Below are positions 41,368 through 52,337 of a stretch of DNA of 64,000 nt, piece by piece. Made by a program: the position numbers and the translations under genes. Origin of the DNA: Epithemia pelagica. Lineage: Eukaryota; Bacillariophyta; Bacillariophyceae; Surirellales; Surirellaceae. Location: assembly GCA_946965045.2 (NCBI GenBank), contig OX337237.1:1550001-1614000 (forward strand), written 5' to 3'. Numbering within the stretch: the stretch's first letter is position 1; every line of letters starts with the position of its first letter. Below the pieces are notes generated by a model. It did no database searches. It was not told the origin of the DNA and worked only from the letters and a program-made list of their open reading frames with translations.

Positions 41368-43102
41368 TCAGCAATCTATCGCCATGGCTTTTTCGTGACT
41401 TCTCAAGTGAAGCCACGCATTGGCCCCATACTTTTCACCTTTTGTTACGGGCATAGACTCATGCATAGTCCGTTCATCATATTCACTTGGATCTTCGTCC
41501 AAGACGCTTGGCCAGATAGCAACTCGACCTACTTTTGGTGTGACTGTAATGTTGGACCATTCGAAGCGGGTTTCCCCACCCTCTTCGACGTCGTTCAAAT
41601 ATATGAAGATAGTCAAAATACGAGGACCAGAAAGGTGCATGTGCGAATCATCCATGTAATCTGTGTGTACAGTATAAAACTGGTCTCGCTCATCTGTCCA
41701 ATACATGATAGAATAAAAGTAAAACAATTGGAAAAAGTCAGAGAACCATTCAGAACTCAACAACATGTTGCGAACACATTTCGATGTTTGAGATTCTCAT
41801 CTTACATCGAAGCAGTTGAATGTCCTCGGAGTTCTCTGGTGGCACCCCGGTCATGTTTTCAATTCTCTCAAAGATACCAATCACCACTTCGTCTGATTTA
41901 CACTCTTTGCTACACCACGCATTAGTTGATGTTCGGTCTTCATCAATCTCGCCTTCCATTGAGTTTCCCGTTTCTTCTTCAGTTCCACCTTCTACTTCGC
42001 TGCGTTCATAGCCCATTGCGCCACCCCATTCGATCAAGCGTTTCGCTTCGTCCTTGGTAATGAAATCATCAATGGTGATAATCCACGCTCCCAAGTCGTA
42101 TTCGGCTGTTTCTTCTGTATGACCCGGAAGATAGTCTGGCCGGGACCAGACTGTTGTGTTGTAGGCGTCAATGGCTAAAATTCGTTCAAAGGCGCGATTC
42201 AAGTCACCTGGCTTCCATATGTCTGGAAAGCGTTCCTGGTCAATGGGGCATCGTGTTTCGTAATGCAATTGTTTGCATGTACCACAAGCAGGGGCGCAAT
42301 CTTCTACCATGGATTCATCTTGTTCACATTCCCCCTCGACTGCCCAAACGGTACACATGGGATAATAGTTGAAGCACAACTTGCGCACTTTGAGGTAGAA
42401 GTCATCTGACCACACAACTTGGCGCATATACTCTTGCGTCTCGGCCAACTTGGCGGTAACCGCCTCTGTCAAGTTAGTTTTGGAATTTTCGTTCTCCAAG
42501 AGCTGAGCAACACCAAATTCAACCCCAGGCCCTTCAGGTGCCTGACATTTTTGACAGACCGCGGAACACTCTTCATTCATGTACTCTGGGTTGACGGCAC
42601 ACTCACCCTCCATTGCCCAGAGAGTACAATCTTGATGGCTATTCCAACAATCTCCACAAAGATAGACAAAAGGATCCGTGGTCTTGGCAAATTCATCCAT
42701 GTACTCCTTGGTTTCTTGGATTTTGGCCACAACGGAGTGTTTGTCATTGTCAGCAAGCGCCTGAACGACCCCAAACTTGCTACCCAGTTCTTTGTCGCTG
42801 TATCCTTCGTCTTCCTCTTCTTTGTCCCACTCAATTTCTTCTTCATCTTCCTGCTCTAAGCTGGATTTGTTTGTATCCATTTTCATGGCTTCTGGAATAT
42901 CTTGTATTTCTTGTTCGTTTTCCCGTGCTTCATCCGTCTCTTTGACTACGGCACAAGTGTCCAGAGTTTGGAAGAAAAGCTGCGATTGTTGTGTGTTTTG
43001 GCTCCAAGAACCAATAGTCTCTGCTGTCACCTTGTCGTCGTATGCCTGCGACGCCGTCATCAACGAGAACAGAACCACACTCCCAAGGAACCGATTCGTC
43101 AT
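41368..43102 (-). CDS. Secreted prolyl 4-hydroxylase with two ShKT domains, two exons
   Basis: 540 aa after splicing. A signal peptide (about 1-20, ending in TASQA) leads to an acidic region. Two six-cysteine ShKT modules follow, at about 149-186 and 243-276. The 2-oxoglutarate/Fe(II) dioxygenase domain begins near 329. Metal ligands are His442 and Asp444 (HTD) and His510; Lys520 is placed to bind 2-oxoglutarate. Exon 1 (43102-41806) ends at CGAT|GTAAGA. A 112-bp intron ends in TGGACAG, and exon 2 (41693-41368) continues LLRYERDQFYTVHTDY, the expected core strand, with the frame restored (1297 + 326 bases). It probably acts in the secretory pathway on hydroxyproline-rich or collagen-like extracellular proteins. 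Known algal prolyl 4-hydroxylases often carry ShKT modules, although here they precede the catalytic domain. Confidence 0.9.
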
Positions 43103-43786
43103 GTTGAGGGATTTCTAGGTAGTTTCGCGTCTCGCTGTTGTGTGCTGTTCCAGGTATGATGATTTTGGTGCATTCATGCGCTTGAAATGAAATGGTGGAT
43201 CGGATCGCAGCCGTGGTTGTTCTCATTTGCCGACGAAAGTCGTTGGAACAAATTTTTTTGGTTGTGTTGCAATTGGCCCAAGAATGTGGCGCCAGGCGCC
43301 GGGGGACTTCACACTTCACCTTGGAGCTCGTATCCAAGAGAGATATGCAGATGCGTTGGGCTGGTTGGAAAGTTAAGCCTACGCAATGGGAAATTCATTG
43401 GGAACAGGCATGTCATCGGGATGATGTACATTGTAATAGTCTTACTCGTACATAGTTCGGATTGACCAAGACCAAATGCAACGGAAGCAGACGTGTTGGG
43501 CTCAGTCTCTAAAACTAGCTCTTAGACTAGAAGATCCTTCGTCTTCCATTTCTGGCATTCTACTGTTTGTAGATATCGCATACTAATTAGTACACCTCAT
43601 TCCTGAGTAGAGATCGACTCACCTACTAAGTAGATCAGTTATAGATTCATCTGATTAGTACACTATATAGTGTGATCTTGGATAAAGAATGGTAATTTTC
43701 CATCGGTTCGAATTTCTCACATTATTTATTTTTCCTAGTGAAATAGATAGTTTCGCGCTGAGAAGTCTCCTGAGGCTGAACTCTAA
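43103..43786. other. Intergenic region upstream of the MITE
   Basis: Promoter side of the hydroxylase gene. Contains TAGTA/GATTAGTACAC-type short repeats (about 43575-43670). No gene. Confidence 0.4.
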
Positions 43787-44275
43787 GGCCGTTCCTTGAT
43801 ATTCTGCAAAAACAAAAATCGACACATGACATCACCTTTTTGTAGACAATTGCGCGACACGCCGTCCTTTGGCATTTACAAAACCAAAACCTATAACCGC
43901 ACTTTTTCCCCCAAGGCCCCCAATAGTCCCCATATTCACTTTTATGATTTGAATACTACAATTATCAAAGTAAGACATTAGGAGGACGTTCCGTCTTCCT
44001 CTTCATTGAGGTTAGGGGGACCGTTGGAGTCGAACGCGCGCCGTTCAAATCCTAAACCGTCATTTTTGTTTCTGTAGGGCCCAATGTACACTAGCAAAAA
44101 GAAAGCACTATCCCTAATGTCTGTTCAGCTTTTGTCGGCCTGCAAAAGTTGGACCCAACTTTTGCAGCCTCAAAAGCTGAAACAGCGTCAAACCCGGATT
44201 TGACGCCATATTTCCGGGTTTTTTGTGACGTGTCACCCTCCAACTTTTGTTTTTGCAGAATATCAAGGAACGGCC
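43787..44275. mobile_element. Complete Harbinger-like MITE, 489 bp
   Basis: Terminal inverted repeats of about 30 bp start with GGCCGTTCCTTGATATTC. They are flanked on both sides by TAA (43784-43786 and 44276-44278), the 3-bp duplication typical of PIF/Harbinger. There is no coding capacity. The left arm carries a second copy of the terminal word near 43878-43895, a C-rich run and TTTGAATACTA. The right arm carries a CCCGG...CCGGG hairpin and GTGACGTGTCAC (44225-44236). Both match the element at 58614-62363. Internal sequence at about 44008-44115 also matches the minus strand of 58387-58497. It is likely mobilised in trans by the transposase of that family. Confidence 0.85.
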
Positions 44276-44508
44276 TAAAAAGCAGTCACGGTCACGTAGC
44301 ACCCCCGAAAGAAACCAAGAAAAAGGTGTGATCGCACAAACAAATCCAATTGCACGACGACGGTCTGTATGGGGGCTTCACTCTTCTGCTGGCGGCTTTT
44401 CTCCTCTCGGTCGTCTCTATCGAAAACCTGCATGCCATTGTCGTAGGATGGCATATTAATTGGACTTTAGAGAGAAGCGCAACACGATTTCAAGCACTCT
44501 GGCTCAAC

Positions 44509-47500
44509 ATGGCACCCATGAAAATGAAGTTCCCCCAAAAGGGGCAGGCTCAGCTTCCAGCGTGGTGGATGGAGATCAATCCACATTACGTGTTGGATTT
44601 GGAAGATGATTGGGAGACACAAAAGTCAGAGGAACGCATGGCCAAATACTATGCCGACCTGGCCGAACAAGACGCTGCCAAAGGCCTCACGTTGGATATT
44701 GATGGCAATCCCATCACGTCGATCGAACTGGTCAATCGAGATTGGGGTGGCACCAACTTTAGTGACGAGGACAAGAACAAGAACAAGAATAAGGGCAATT
44801 CGGTCAAAATGTTTGGTGGTCGCAATTTTCATCCAGGAAGTTCAGGATGGGATCCCAAACAATGGGGGATTGATGCCGACGATCCGGACTATGACTTGTA
44901 TCAACGAGGCGACAAACTTCCTCGTTCCTACATTGTGGCCATGAACAATTATGCCCGTGCCACCAGTCATTTGGACAAGACACCGCCAAACCAAAATGGT
45001 TTACGATCGTCGACTGAGTATGGCAGCCATTTGGATCGTCCCAAACAAGAACCAGCATGGGCCAAGATCAAACTTCGTGGAACACAACGAGGACAACAAA
45101 GCCGCAGTGGCCAGTACAATGACAGCCCGAATCGACATTTGCGAAACGCCCCGCAGAATGAGAATGCCACCGATCCAGTGACGCCAACGACGACAGCTGC
45201 ACCGACTGTGGTCGCCGTCAAAGCAGCGAGTACCACCAACAATCGGTCGGAGGAGAGGGAGGAGATATCCCCAGTACAAACCACACCAGAACAAGAACAA
45301 GAGGTATCCGATGCTGCAACAAGTGCAGTGCCACTGCCACCTGTCATCTCAAAGACGGCAACAACAGAAACAGACTTGATTCACGATCAAGAAGAAGAAG
45401 AAGAGGCGGAACCCGCCACTGTTGTAGTGGAAGAACACGAGCAACAAGACGGAACCATGGACTCGGTCGTGGACGATCAAGCTCTGGAGGAGGAGGAACA
45501 GTATGAGGAACAAGAGCAGCCTCAGGGAGAAATTGAGGAGCATCCAGAAAACTTTGAAGATGAACCTGTCATTGAAGATCGACTCGACAATGTGCAGCAG
45601 CAAGTCCATTCCACCCCGCTCCAAGAAGAAGAAGAAGAAGAAGAAGAAACACCGCAACAACAACATGAACGTCCTCGTCGTTTCGGAGAACAACAACTCC
45701 GTGCAACCACGGATCACTCAACGACGGAATCCTCATGGAATAATGTTTCATACGAACGAAATTCAGCTCGTTATTTGGAACAAGCGCCAATCATTCAGGA
45801 GGTTCCGCCCAAACCAGCCGATGCTCCTCGCAAAGTGGATCGACAAGAAAATCGTACTATTCTCTACTATTCCAGTCTTGCTCAAGCCGACGACGAAGCG
45901 GGCATGATGTGCGATGCCAGTGGCAATCCAGTAGCACCCCGCTCGGTGGACCAGAACAGTAGTGAAGAGGACGAACCTCGCCGTCATCGTGGTCGATCCG
46001 TGGGACGACGAAAACGACGAGACCAGCAACCATCATCCAAGAATCAGAGTAAAGATGAAGGCGTCGATTCGTCCTGTCGACCTCGATCGTCTTCGCGACG
46101 ACGTAGTCGAGAAGCAACTCCGGAAAAGAAGGATCGAAGATCCAAGTCGGCCAGCAAAGAACAGTCTACTCGGTTGGGATGGTTTGGCCGGAGAAGGAGA
46201 CGCCAGCAAGAAGAACAACACAAAAAAGAGCAACAACGCAATGGAAAAATAACCACCACGTCCAAAATGTTTGGTGGACTCAACTACGAACCAGGAAGTC
46301 CGGCCTGGGACCCTCGACAATGGGGAATTGATGCCAATGATCCTTACTTTGAAGCCTACCGGAAAGGTACAATGTTGCCACCCATGTATGTGGCAGCCAT
46401 GAAGAATTATGCGAGGTCGACCGGCAAGGCCATTGAGGGCGACGAGTCTGATGAAAACGCAATCACCAACAACAAATCCGTCCTGGTGGCCGACCAGAGT
46501 CTTCCCAATGGCCATGACAATCCAGTCCTTGACGAAGACAACGATATGGAACAAGAGGGTCTTGTAGACAGGCACGAAGAATTGCAAGAAGTGGAAGAAG
46601 TGGTCCCACGCTCAGGGGATCGACTTTACTTGGATGGAACAATTTTGGATTCATCCAAAGATATTATTTCGGAACCTGCACTTGACTTCAGAGAAAAGGG
46701 AAGTTCTGACTTTATCATTTTGGATTCCAAGTCAGCCGATGGGGAAGAAGACGATGCCATTGAGGAAGAAGTTGTTGAAGAAGAGTTTATTGAGGAAGAA
46801 ATTTTTACGGATGACGACGAAGAGGAAGTCTTGTCATTTGAAGCTGGACGACAGACGTTGGCCGACCCAGATGAAAAGGTGGCAGACCAAACGGACTGTT
46901 CTGGTCTATCGGTAGAAGAATTTGTGTTGGGAGACCAGGCCGCGGAGGTTGTAGAAGAAATCATTTCTGTGGAAGAAACCGTCTCGATTGTCGAAACCGT
47001 CTCGGTGGAAGAAACTGTCTCGGTGGAAGAAACTGTCTCGGTGGAAGAAACTGTCTCCGTGGAAGAGACCGTCTCAATGGAAGACATTGCATCCATGGAG
47101 GAAAAGCTGTGGGCGGGTGATGCTGCACGACGATCGGCATCAGCCCAACAAGAAACACAAAGTCCCACATCATCAACAGAAACTAACAAAGGGACTGAGC
47201 AACGTACGGTAACCGCACCAACACGGAAACCCGTGCGGACCTGGCCTCCACCCAAAGATACAACCACTTCGACAGATCCAACCAAAACTGACGACGAGAG
47301 TAAAGCACATCCAAAGGCGATCAGCAGAACTTGGACGAAACCAAAGACATCATATACCCCGCCTCAGAGAGCAACGGAAGAAAGCTCCAACGGCCCGGCG
47401 TATGCAAATTTCAAGCTTCGAAAATCCAATCTTGGATCCAACATCCGACGCACAGAACCTGAACAAGAAGTGCAGCGGCATGGACATGAGGATACACCAA

Positions 47501-49851
47501 CATCTGCTTCACCAGTTCATGAAGAGAACACTGTTCCGACGACCACAGCAGAAACGACCTCTAGCATCCAAGCGTCACCACCATTGACAAAGGCTACCAC
47601 CGAGCACGTCACCAATGGAGAGAAATCCGGATTGACCACAGAGTCCCATTCGAGCCAACCAAAAGCGAGGGATGGGACAGACAAACAACCCGGAAAACCA
47701 ATTTTCCGATCGTTTGCTTCATCAAAGAGTCGTCCTCAGGCCAGCGAAGAAACTCAAGAGAAGGCTCCAGCTTTTGCAAATTTCAAGTTGCGCAAGTCTA
47801 ATAGAGGTAGCGCCATCCGTACCACGGCAACTCCCAGAGAAGAAGGACCAAAAGAAGAAATAGTCGATGGACAATCAGAGACGACTCCGCCTCCTTTAAC
47901 TCCAGAGACTCCGGAGGAAACACATTCCGTTGTGAATGGGACGACGTCTGAAGAGGAGAGCTCAGGGAATCCTGCTGGAATGAAGAACGAAACCACACCA
48001 CCCCCTACGATAAAGCCAACCAATGGAGAGTCAACAAACGACCCCGCTGCACCAACTCCGCCTCCGTCACGACCGTCTCGAGCACGAGCCTGGCCTCCGT
48101 CGAACATTGGAGAAGGAAACCAACAAAACCTGTCCGCACGTGATCGTAGCTGGCCTCCGCAAGAAAAAGATACCACTGTTGCAGGGATGGACACTAGCAG
48201 TGTTGTTGGAAATGCAGAAACAAAACCAGCATCCTCGACCATTGAGAAAACCACAAATGAGTCTTTGCTTGAGGGGAAGGAAAGCACGAAAGCAGCGAAT
48301 GGCACACGAGCTCTGCAGACAGCTGGAGATCCGAGCTATGGAGACGGTGGTGGCACGATAGGAACGGATGTTCCAAGTTCCTCGATTCCTGGTCGGAAGT
48401 GGCCACCTTCGAACCAAGAACAGAATAGTTCTGCCTCAGCTCGTTCCCGAGCATGGCCTCCTGTAAAACAAGATGCAAGTATGCAGTCAGGTACTCGAAA
48501 ATGGCCACCGGCCAGGCAGGACAACAGCGCTTCAATGGAAAAGAAAGAAGCAACGATAAATACATCGAATACAAAGGAGGGCAGTCACTCTGGTAACCAG
48601 CCCGATCTTGAGACAACACAAGAAAAAGAGATAGTTAGTGCGACCAACCCCACATCTGTTTTCCATTCACAAACAGTGTCTCAAGCTCCAGCATCGTCAC
48701 ATGTTGACCAGGTGAATAGATTCACAATGACTCAACAAAAAGAGAATGAAGTGAACGACACCCTCCATATGCAGACGGTTGGATCGCGAGCGCGGCCTCC
48801 GGAGAAACCAATTGACTCTGCTAATCGGAACGAAATTGATGCCATCAAATATGCATCACAGACAATCGGACAACGTAGGTCTGCTTTGCCTAACCAAGAC
48901 GACAGGGATGATTCTGAAGGAGATAGCACGATGTCATCCCTGACAGAGAGCACAGTTACCCTTCCCACCGGGTTGCGATCGTGGGCACCGAAACAGTATA
49001 CGGACCATAGTCGACAAAATCAACCACAAAATCGAAAATGGCCTCCTCGCCAACATAAGGATTCGCAACCAACTGAGATATCCCATGATTCCCAAGACAC
49101 TAAACACTTAGACGCTGTGCGCGAGGACCAAGAACCCAAACAAAGAACCTGGCCTCCCGCGCAACAGACCAAGCATGATTCAAAACCCAACTTTCCGAAC
49201 AGGACAAACAGCGATAACCAGGGGAAGCAAATGCCATCGTGGGTGAAGCCGAAGCCAGGTAATGAAATTCAACAGCCCTCGGTCCCTGATGATATTCACG
49301 AGGACAGTGCGTCCGAATATTTGGAAGAGGAAATCCCTGAAAGCACAGGACATTCATCATATTTCGAAGAAACTGTTCATGATACGATTCTTGAGAATAC
49401 AGCTCACTCAGCTCTGCTTGAGGAAACAGTACATTCGATGCTCGAAGAAACATTCCACACAACTTATGTCGACGAGGAAGGCGAAGAATTCATGGAAGGT
49501 GATGAAGACGAAATGAGCAACGAGAATGAAGAAGGAACAGCCGCTGAATTTGAATCCATTGCGGGAGAAGAGTCAGAGGAGGAATACGATGAAGTGGTAG
49601 AAGAAGAAATCGTGGTAGTAGAGGAAGAGGAGGAATTCGAGGGGTCAGAGGAAGAATCCCGTGATGAGGATGATGGAGAGGAAGACGATGAATACGACGA
49701 AGAGGATGGAGATGAATATGAGGATCAAGAAGAAGACTATGATGAGGATGAAGATGAATACGACCAAAACAGTGCATTTACGTCGAGATCGGGTACGACG
49801 ACTTCTCGCACGTACGGCGACGGAAGCGACACGCGAGGAATGAACGTCTGA
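44509..49851 (+). CDS. Very acidic modular repeat protein
   Basis: 1780 aa of unknown function. The frame opens at a TTG (44350), but the ATG at 44509 (MAPMKMKFPQKGQ) is the first plausible start. Four kinds of repeat are visible. (1) A 55-residue module occurs twice, about 99-155 and 585-641, with KMFGG, GWDPKQWGID or AWDPRQWGID, and NYAR. (2) A short motif, FKLRKSNxGSxIR, occurs twice, with a diverged third copy (IKLRGTQRG). (3) About eight exact [RK]xWPP motifs, plus degenerate ones, lie between about 910 and 1550. (4) A VSVEET hexapeptide array is encoded by an 18-bp minisatellite (46981-47088). The final 150 residues are almost all Glu and Asp. No membrane segment or signal peptide is visible. 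A scaffold that binds basic or polymer partners is possible but unproven. Confidence 0.7.
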   Translation: MAPMKMKFPQKGQAQLPAWWMEINPHYVLDLEDDWETQKSEERMAKYYADLAEQDAAKGLTLDIDGNPITSIELVNRDWGGTNFSDEDKNKNKNKGNSVKMFGGRNFHPGSSGWDPKQWGIDADDPDYDLYQRGDKLPRSYIVAMNNYARATSHLDKTPPNQNGLRSSTEYGSHLDRPKQEPAWAKIKLRGTQRGQQSRSGQYNDSPNRHLRNAPQNENATDPVTPTTTAAPTVVAVKAASTTNNRSEEREEISPVQTTPEQEQEVSDAATSAVPLPPVISKTATTETDLIHDQEEEEEAEPATVVVEEHEQQDGTMDSVVDDQALEEEEQYEEQEQPQGEIEEHPENFEDEPVIEDRLDNVQQQVHSTPLQEEEEEEEETPQQQHERPRRFGEQQLRATTDHSTTESSWNNVSYERNSARYLEQAPIIQEVPPKPADAPRKVDRQENRTILYYSSLAQADDEAGMMCDASGNPVAPRSVDQNSSEEDEPRRHRGRSVGRRKRRDQQPSSKNQSKDEGVDSSCRPRSSSRRRSREATPEKKDRRSKSASKEQSTRLGWFGRRRRRQQEEQHKKEQQRNGKITTTSKMFGGLNYEPGSPAWDPRQWGIDANDPYFEAYRKGTMLPPMYVAAMKNYARSTGKAIEGDESDENAITNNKSVLVADQSLPNGHDNPVLDEDNDMEQEGLVDRHEELQEVEEVVPRSGDRLYLDGTILDSSKDIISEPALDFREKGSSDFIILDSKSADGEEDDAIEEEVVEEEFIEEEIFTDDDEEEVLSFEAGRQTLADPDEKVADQTDCSGLSVEEFVLGDQAAEVVEEIISVEETVSIVETVSVEETVSVEETVSVEETVSVEETVSMEDIASMEEKLWAGDAARRSASAQQETQSPTSSTETNKGTEQRTVTAPTRKPVRTWPPPKDTTTSTDPTKTDDESKAHPKAISRTWTKPKTSYTPPQRATEESSNGPAYANFKLRKSNLGSNIRRTEPEQEVQRHGHEDTPTSASPVHEENTVPTTTAETTSSIQASPPLTKATTEHVTNGEKSGLTTESHSSQPKARDGTDKQPGKPIFRSFASSKSRPQASEETQEKAPAFANFKLRKSNRGSAIRTTATPREEGPKEEIVDGQSETTPPPLTPETPEETHSVVNGTTSEEESSGNPAGMKNETTPPPTIKPTNGESTNDPAAPTPPPSRPSRARAWPPSNIGEGNQQNLSARDRSWPPQEKDTTVAGMDTSSVVGNAETKPASSTIEKTTNESLLEGKESTKAANGTRALQTAGDPSYGDGGGTIGTDVPSSSIPGRKWPPSNQEQNSSASARSRAWPPVKQDASMQSGTRKWPPARQDNSASMEKKEATINTSNTKEGSHSGNQPDLETTQEKEIVSATNPTSVFHSQTVSQAPASSHVDQVNRFTMTQQKENEVNDTLHMQTVGSRARPPEKPIDSANRNEIDAIKYASQTIGQRRSALPNQDDRDDSEGDSTMSSLTESTVTLPTGLRSWAPKQYTDHSRQNQPQNRKWPPRQHKDSQPTEISHDSQDTKHLDAVREDQEPKQRTWPPAQQTKHDSKPNFPNRTNSDNQGKQMPSWVKPKPGNEIQQPSVPDDIHEDSASEYLEEEIPESTGHSSYFEETVHDTILENTAHSALLEETVHSMLEETFHTTYVDEEGEEFMEGDEDEMSNENEEGTAAEFESIAGEESEEEYDEVVEEEIVVVEEEEEFEGSEEESRDEDDGEEDDEYDEEDGDEYEDQEEDYDEDEDEYDQNSAFTSRSGTTTSRTYGDGSDTRGMNV
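46981..47088. repeat. 18-bp coding minisatellite
   Basis: About six tandem copies of GTCTCGGTGGAAGAAACT, three of them identical, encoding repeated VSVEET. Likely length-variable between alleles. Confidence 0.9.
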
Positions 49852-50051
49852 GACGCTGTATCCATTGCTATGCCTGGTGATTGAATCTCCAGTTCATAGG
49901 TTTCCCTTCTCGGTTTCCTAGATGTGGCGCGGTGTTCGAACATTAGAAGTATTTTTAGGAATCCGTGCTGTTCTTTTAAATACTACAGAAATGGATGTGA
50001 AACATATCAAAGGATTATTTTCGTTTTGCTTTCTCCTCTTTAAGAGCCTTT
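49852..50051. other. 3' flanks of convergent genes
   Basis: Short spacer between the acidic-repeat gene (+) and OGG1 (-). Confidence 0.5.
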
Positions 50052-51767
50052 TTATTTTCTTGCTCTTGCCTTTTGAACTGAAAAAAGAATTGAACATGGT
50101 GTTAGAACGGTAAACCTGACGCTCCAGTACAAAAAAAGACGTACTTCATCCATCTGCTCCAGCACATTTGTAGGAAGCGCAGGCCGGAAACTTGGTAATT
50201 CTGCCACAAAGAGAAGAGAGTGTGCCCAACCTGTTTTCTTGGGGAAATTCTGGCGAAACCTATCTTGAATTAGTCGATAGAGTTTGGGCGTTAGAGATTT
50301 GGATTTTGACAGAATCACCGAGTCTTCATCACTACCAACATTCTCTGCATCTTGACCAGTGCTTGGCACTGATTCTCCAGTTGTGGTTGGGGAGGAGTAA
50401 TCTCGAACGCATATGTTCCAAACATGAACGTCAACTGGAATGGCGTAGGTATCTTCCGCTAATGAGAAGAGTGCGACACAGTCGGCCACTTTGGGACCAA
50501 CCCCCGACAATTCCAAGAGCCGACGACGGACTTCCGTGTAGTTCGTATTGTCGCGTAACTCCCAAAGCGCTGCTTCTCCACCCCAATTCAACACTTTTCG
50601 CGTGGTTTCGACGATATATTTGGCACGATAGCCCAAACCACATTTCGTTCGCAACTCAGTTTCAGAAGCTTCACTCAAGTCACGCGGGCTCGGAAAGGTG
50701 TGGAACGCCTCGAGTTGACACCTTGCACTGTCGTCGTCTTCCGTTCCTGAGCTAGTAACCGTCGCTGCTTTGTCTCCTATTACGATTTCTCTTCCATATG
50801 ATTGCCGAATTGATTGCAACATGGACGTGATTCGAGGTATGTTGTTATTGGACGAACAAATGAAACTTATCAAACACTCCCATGGATCTTGCTGAAGAAT
50901 ACGTACACCGGGGATGCTGTAGGCGAGACCAGCAGCAGTGTTCAGATAAAAGACGTACTATTTGTGGCCATGAACAAATGCGAAGAAGCAAACGTACCTT
51001 TGGGCTATCTGCCGCATTCGGGGACATTGTGTTGCCCATTCCTCGTACAGCGGTTGCAGAGGTTCTTCCAACTGGAAATACTCACGAAGCATTTGGTCAT
51101 AAAACAACGGCGATGCGTCCTCAACAGGAGCATCAGTTTGTGAAGAAAAGTGGCAGAGAATTCTGTACATAGTCGTGTCTTCACTTTCTCTCACGTGAAC
51201 AACCACAGTGTCCGCATGAGTCCTTTCCTTACTGCTCAGTCGCAATGTCCCAATCCATTCTTTTGCATTATGGACACCCCATGCAGAAGTGATTTGATGG
51301 TTCTGATGCTGCGATGCTGGCTCGGGAGTCACGTCCGTCCAATGAAAGCATTGGCCTGTGGTCAAGGTAGCAGACGACCGCAATTCATGAGGTGGAACTT
51401 GCAGATCTCGAAACTCGCTCCAAGGAAGACGGCCGCTACTGTTGTCAAGTTTTGGCTTTCGTTCGGCCAATGGTCTCCTTCGCTTTGCGCTTGTTGGTGA
51501 GATCGGGAAGGACGATAACGATGGAGTGGGTTCCGGAGTGATAACAACCCCTGCGGTAGCCGAGGTAGAGGGCGAATCGCATTGTAGTCGGCGACGCTTG
51601 TTCCTTCTCTTTACTTGTTGTGTCTTTCGTACCTGCGGTGTTGAGAAGGGATCATTCGAAGTGCAATCGTCGGCCTCATCGTTCGAAGTCGATAAGGACA
51701 GTCGACGGCGGGCTTCCAACTGTCGCTGAGAGAATCTGACAGGTGTCCTCCGCGAATGCAACGGCAT
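50052..51767 (-). CDS. OGG1: 8-oxoguanine DNA glycosylase/AP lyase OGG1, two exons
   Basis: 544 aa after splicing. It removes 8-oxoguanine opposite cytosine in base-excision repair. Exon 1 (51767-50998) has a basic, disordered N-terminus, then the OGG_N domain (HELRSSATLTTGQCFHWTDV, DQMLREYFQLEEPLQPLYEEW). The donor is CAAAG|GTACGT and the acceptor CCTACAG, giving an 81-bp intron (50997-50917). Exon 2 begins S-IPGVRILQQDPWECLISFICSSNNNI, the expected junction. The helix-hairpin-helix motif is ELSGVGPKVADCV, with catalytic Lys399 and Asp419 (PVDVHVW) equivalent to human Lys249 and Asp268. An insertion of about 30 residues follows VRDYSS. The C-terminal KARARK is basic. The frame stays open upstream of 51767 with another ATG at 52037, so an organelle-targeting extension cannot be excluded. 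Confidence 0.92.
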
Positions 51768-52337
51768 CGTGTCAGGTTTATTATTGTTTAAGAATGAAAG
51801 AGCACTGCAGAAGAAACCAGTGCTTTCACCGCCACCAACGAGAAACGGACGAAAATGAATCCAAACTGCCAAAACTGCACCTCCAACAAATACACGTGGA
51901 CAGAAAAGATGGCCGCAGTTGGTCGACAAGTTCCAATGAGAAAGGACCCGTTCAGTTCGAGCCGACGTAAAGAAGTAAGTAGATGGAGAGTGGCGTTTTC
52001 GATTCAACCCATGAACAGTTTCGGACTTTTGTTTCATCGCGACGCCCAACAAAAATTAAAGTTGCGTTTTGAGCGATCGGAAAATGCACCGAAATGTGTG
52101 TTGTGGCAACGGACTTGGATAGTCGCTCGGCACGTGGAATACCCTTGCTAGGTAGTCCTACTGATATCCATATACTATTATATACTATTATTTGTTGCCA
52201 TGTTGATGATCAAGACGGTTCTATTTTACTCATATTAGGAGAAGTCTGTTCATCTTCGGAATGCTCATTATCTTCTGCTTACACCACATGTATCGATACA
52301 AGAAATGGTTCCTTCGAGTTATTTTCACTTGTTTCAA
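51768..52337. other. Intergenic region upstream of OGG1
   Basis: 570 bp between the OGG1 start and the 3' end of the Patched-like gene. Contains a small TATACTATTA duplication (52171-52189). The OGG1 frame remains open to 52052. Confidence 0.4.

Noticed and set aside
40972-41925. 317-aa plus-strand frame
   Set aside because: It runs antisense through both exons and the intron of the prolyl hydroxylase and resembles nothing known.
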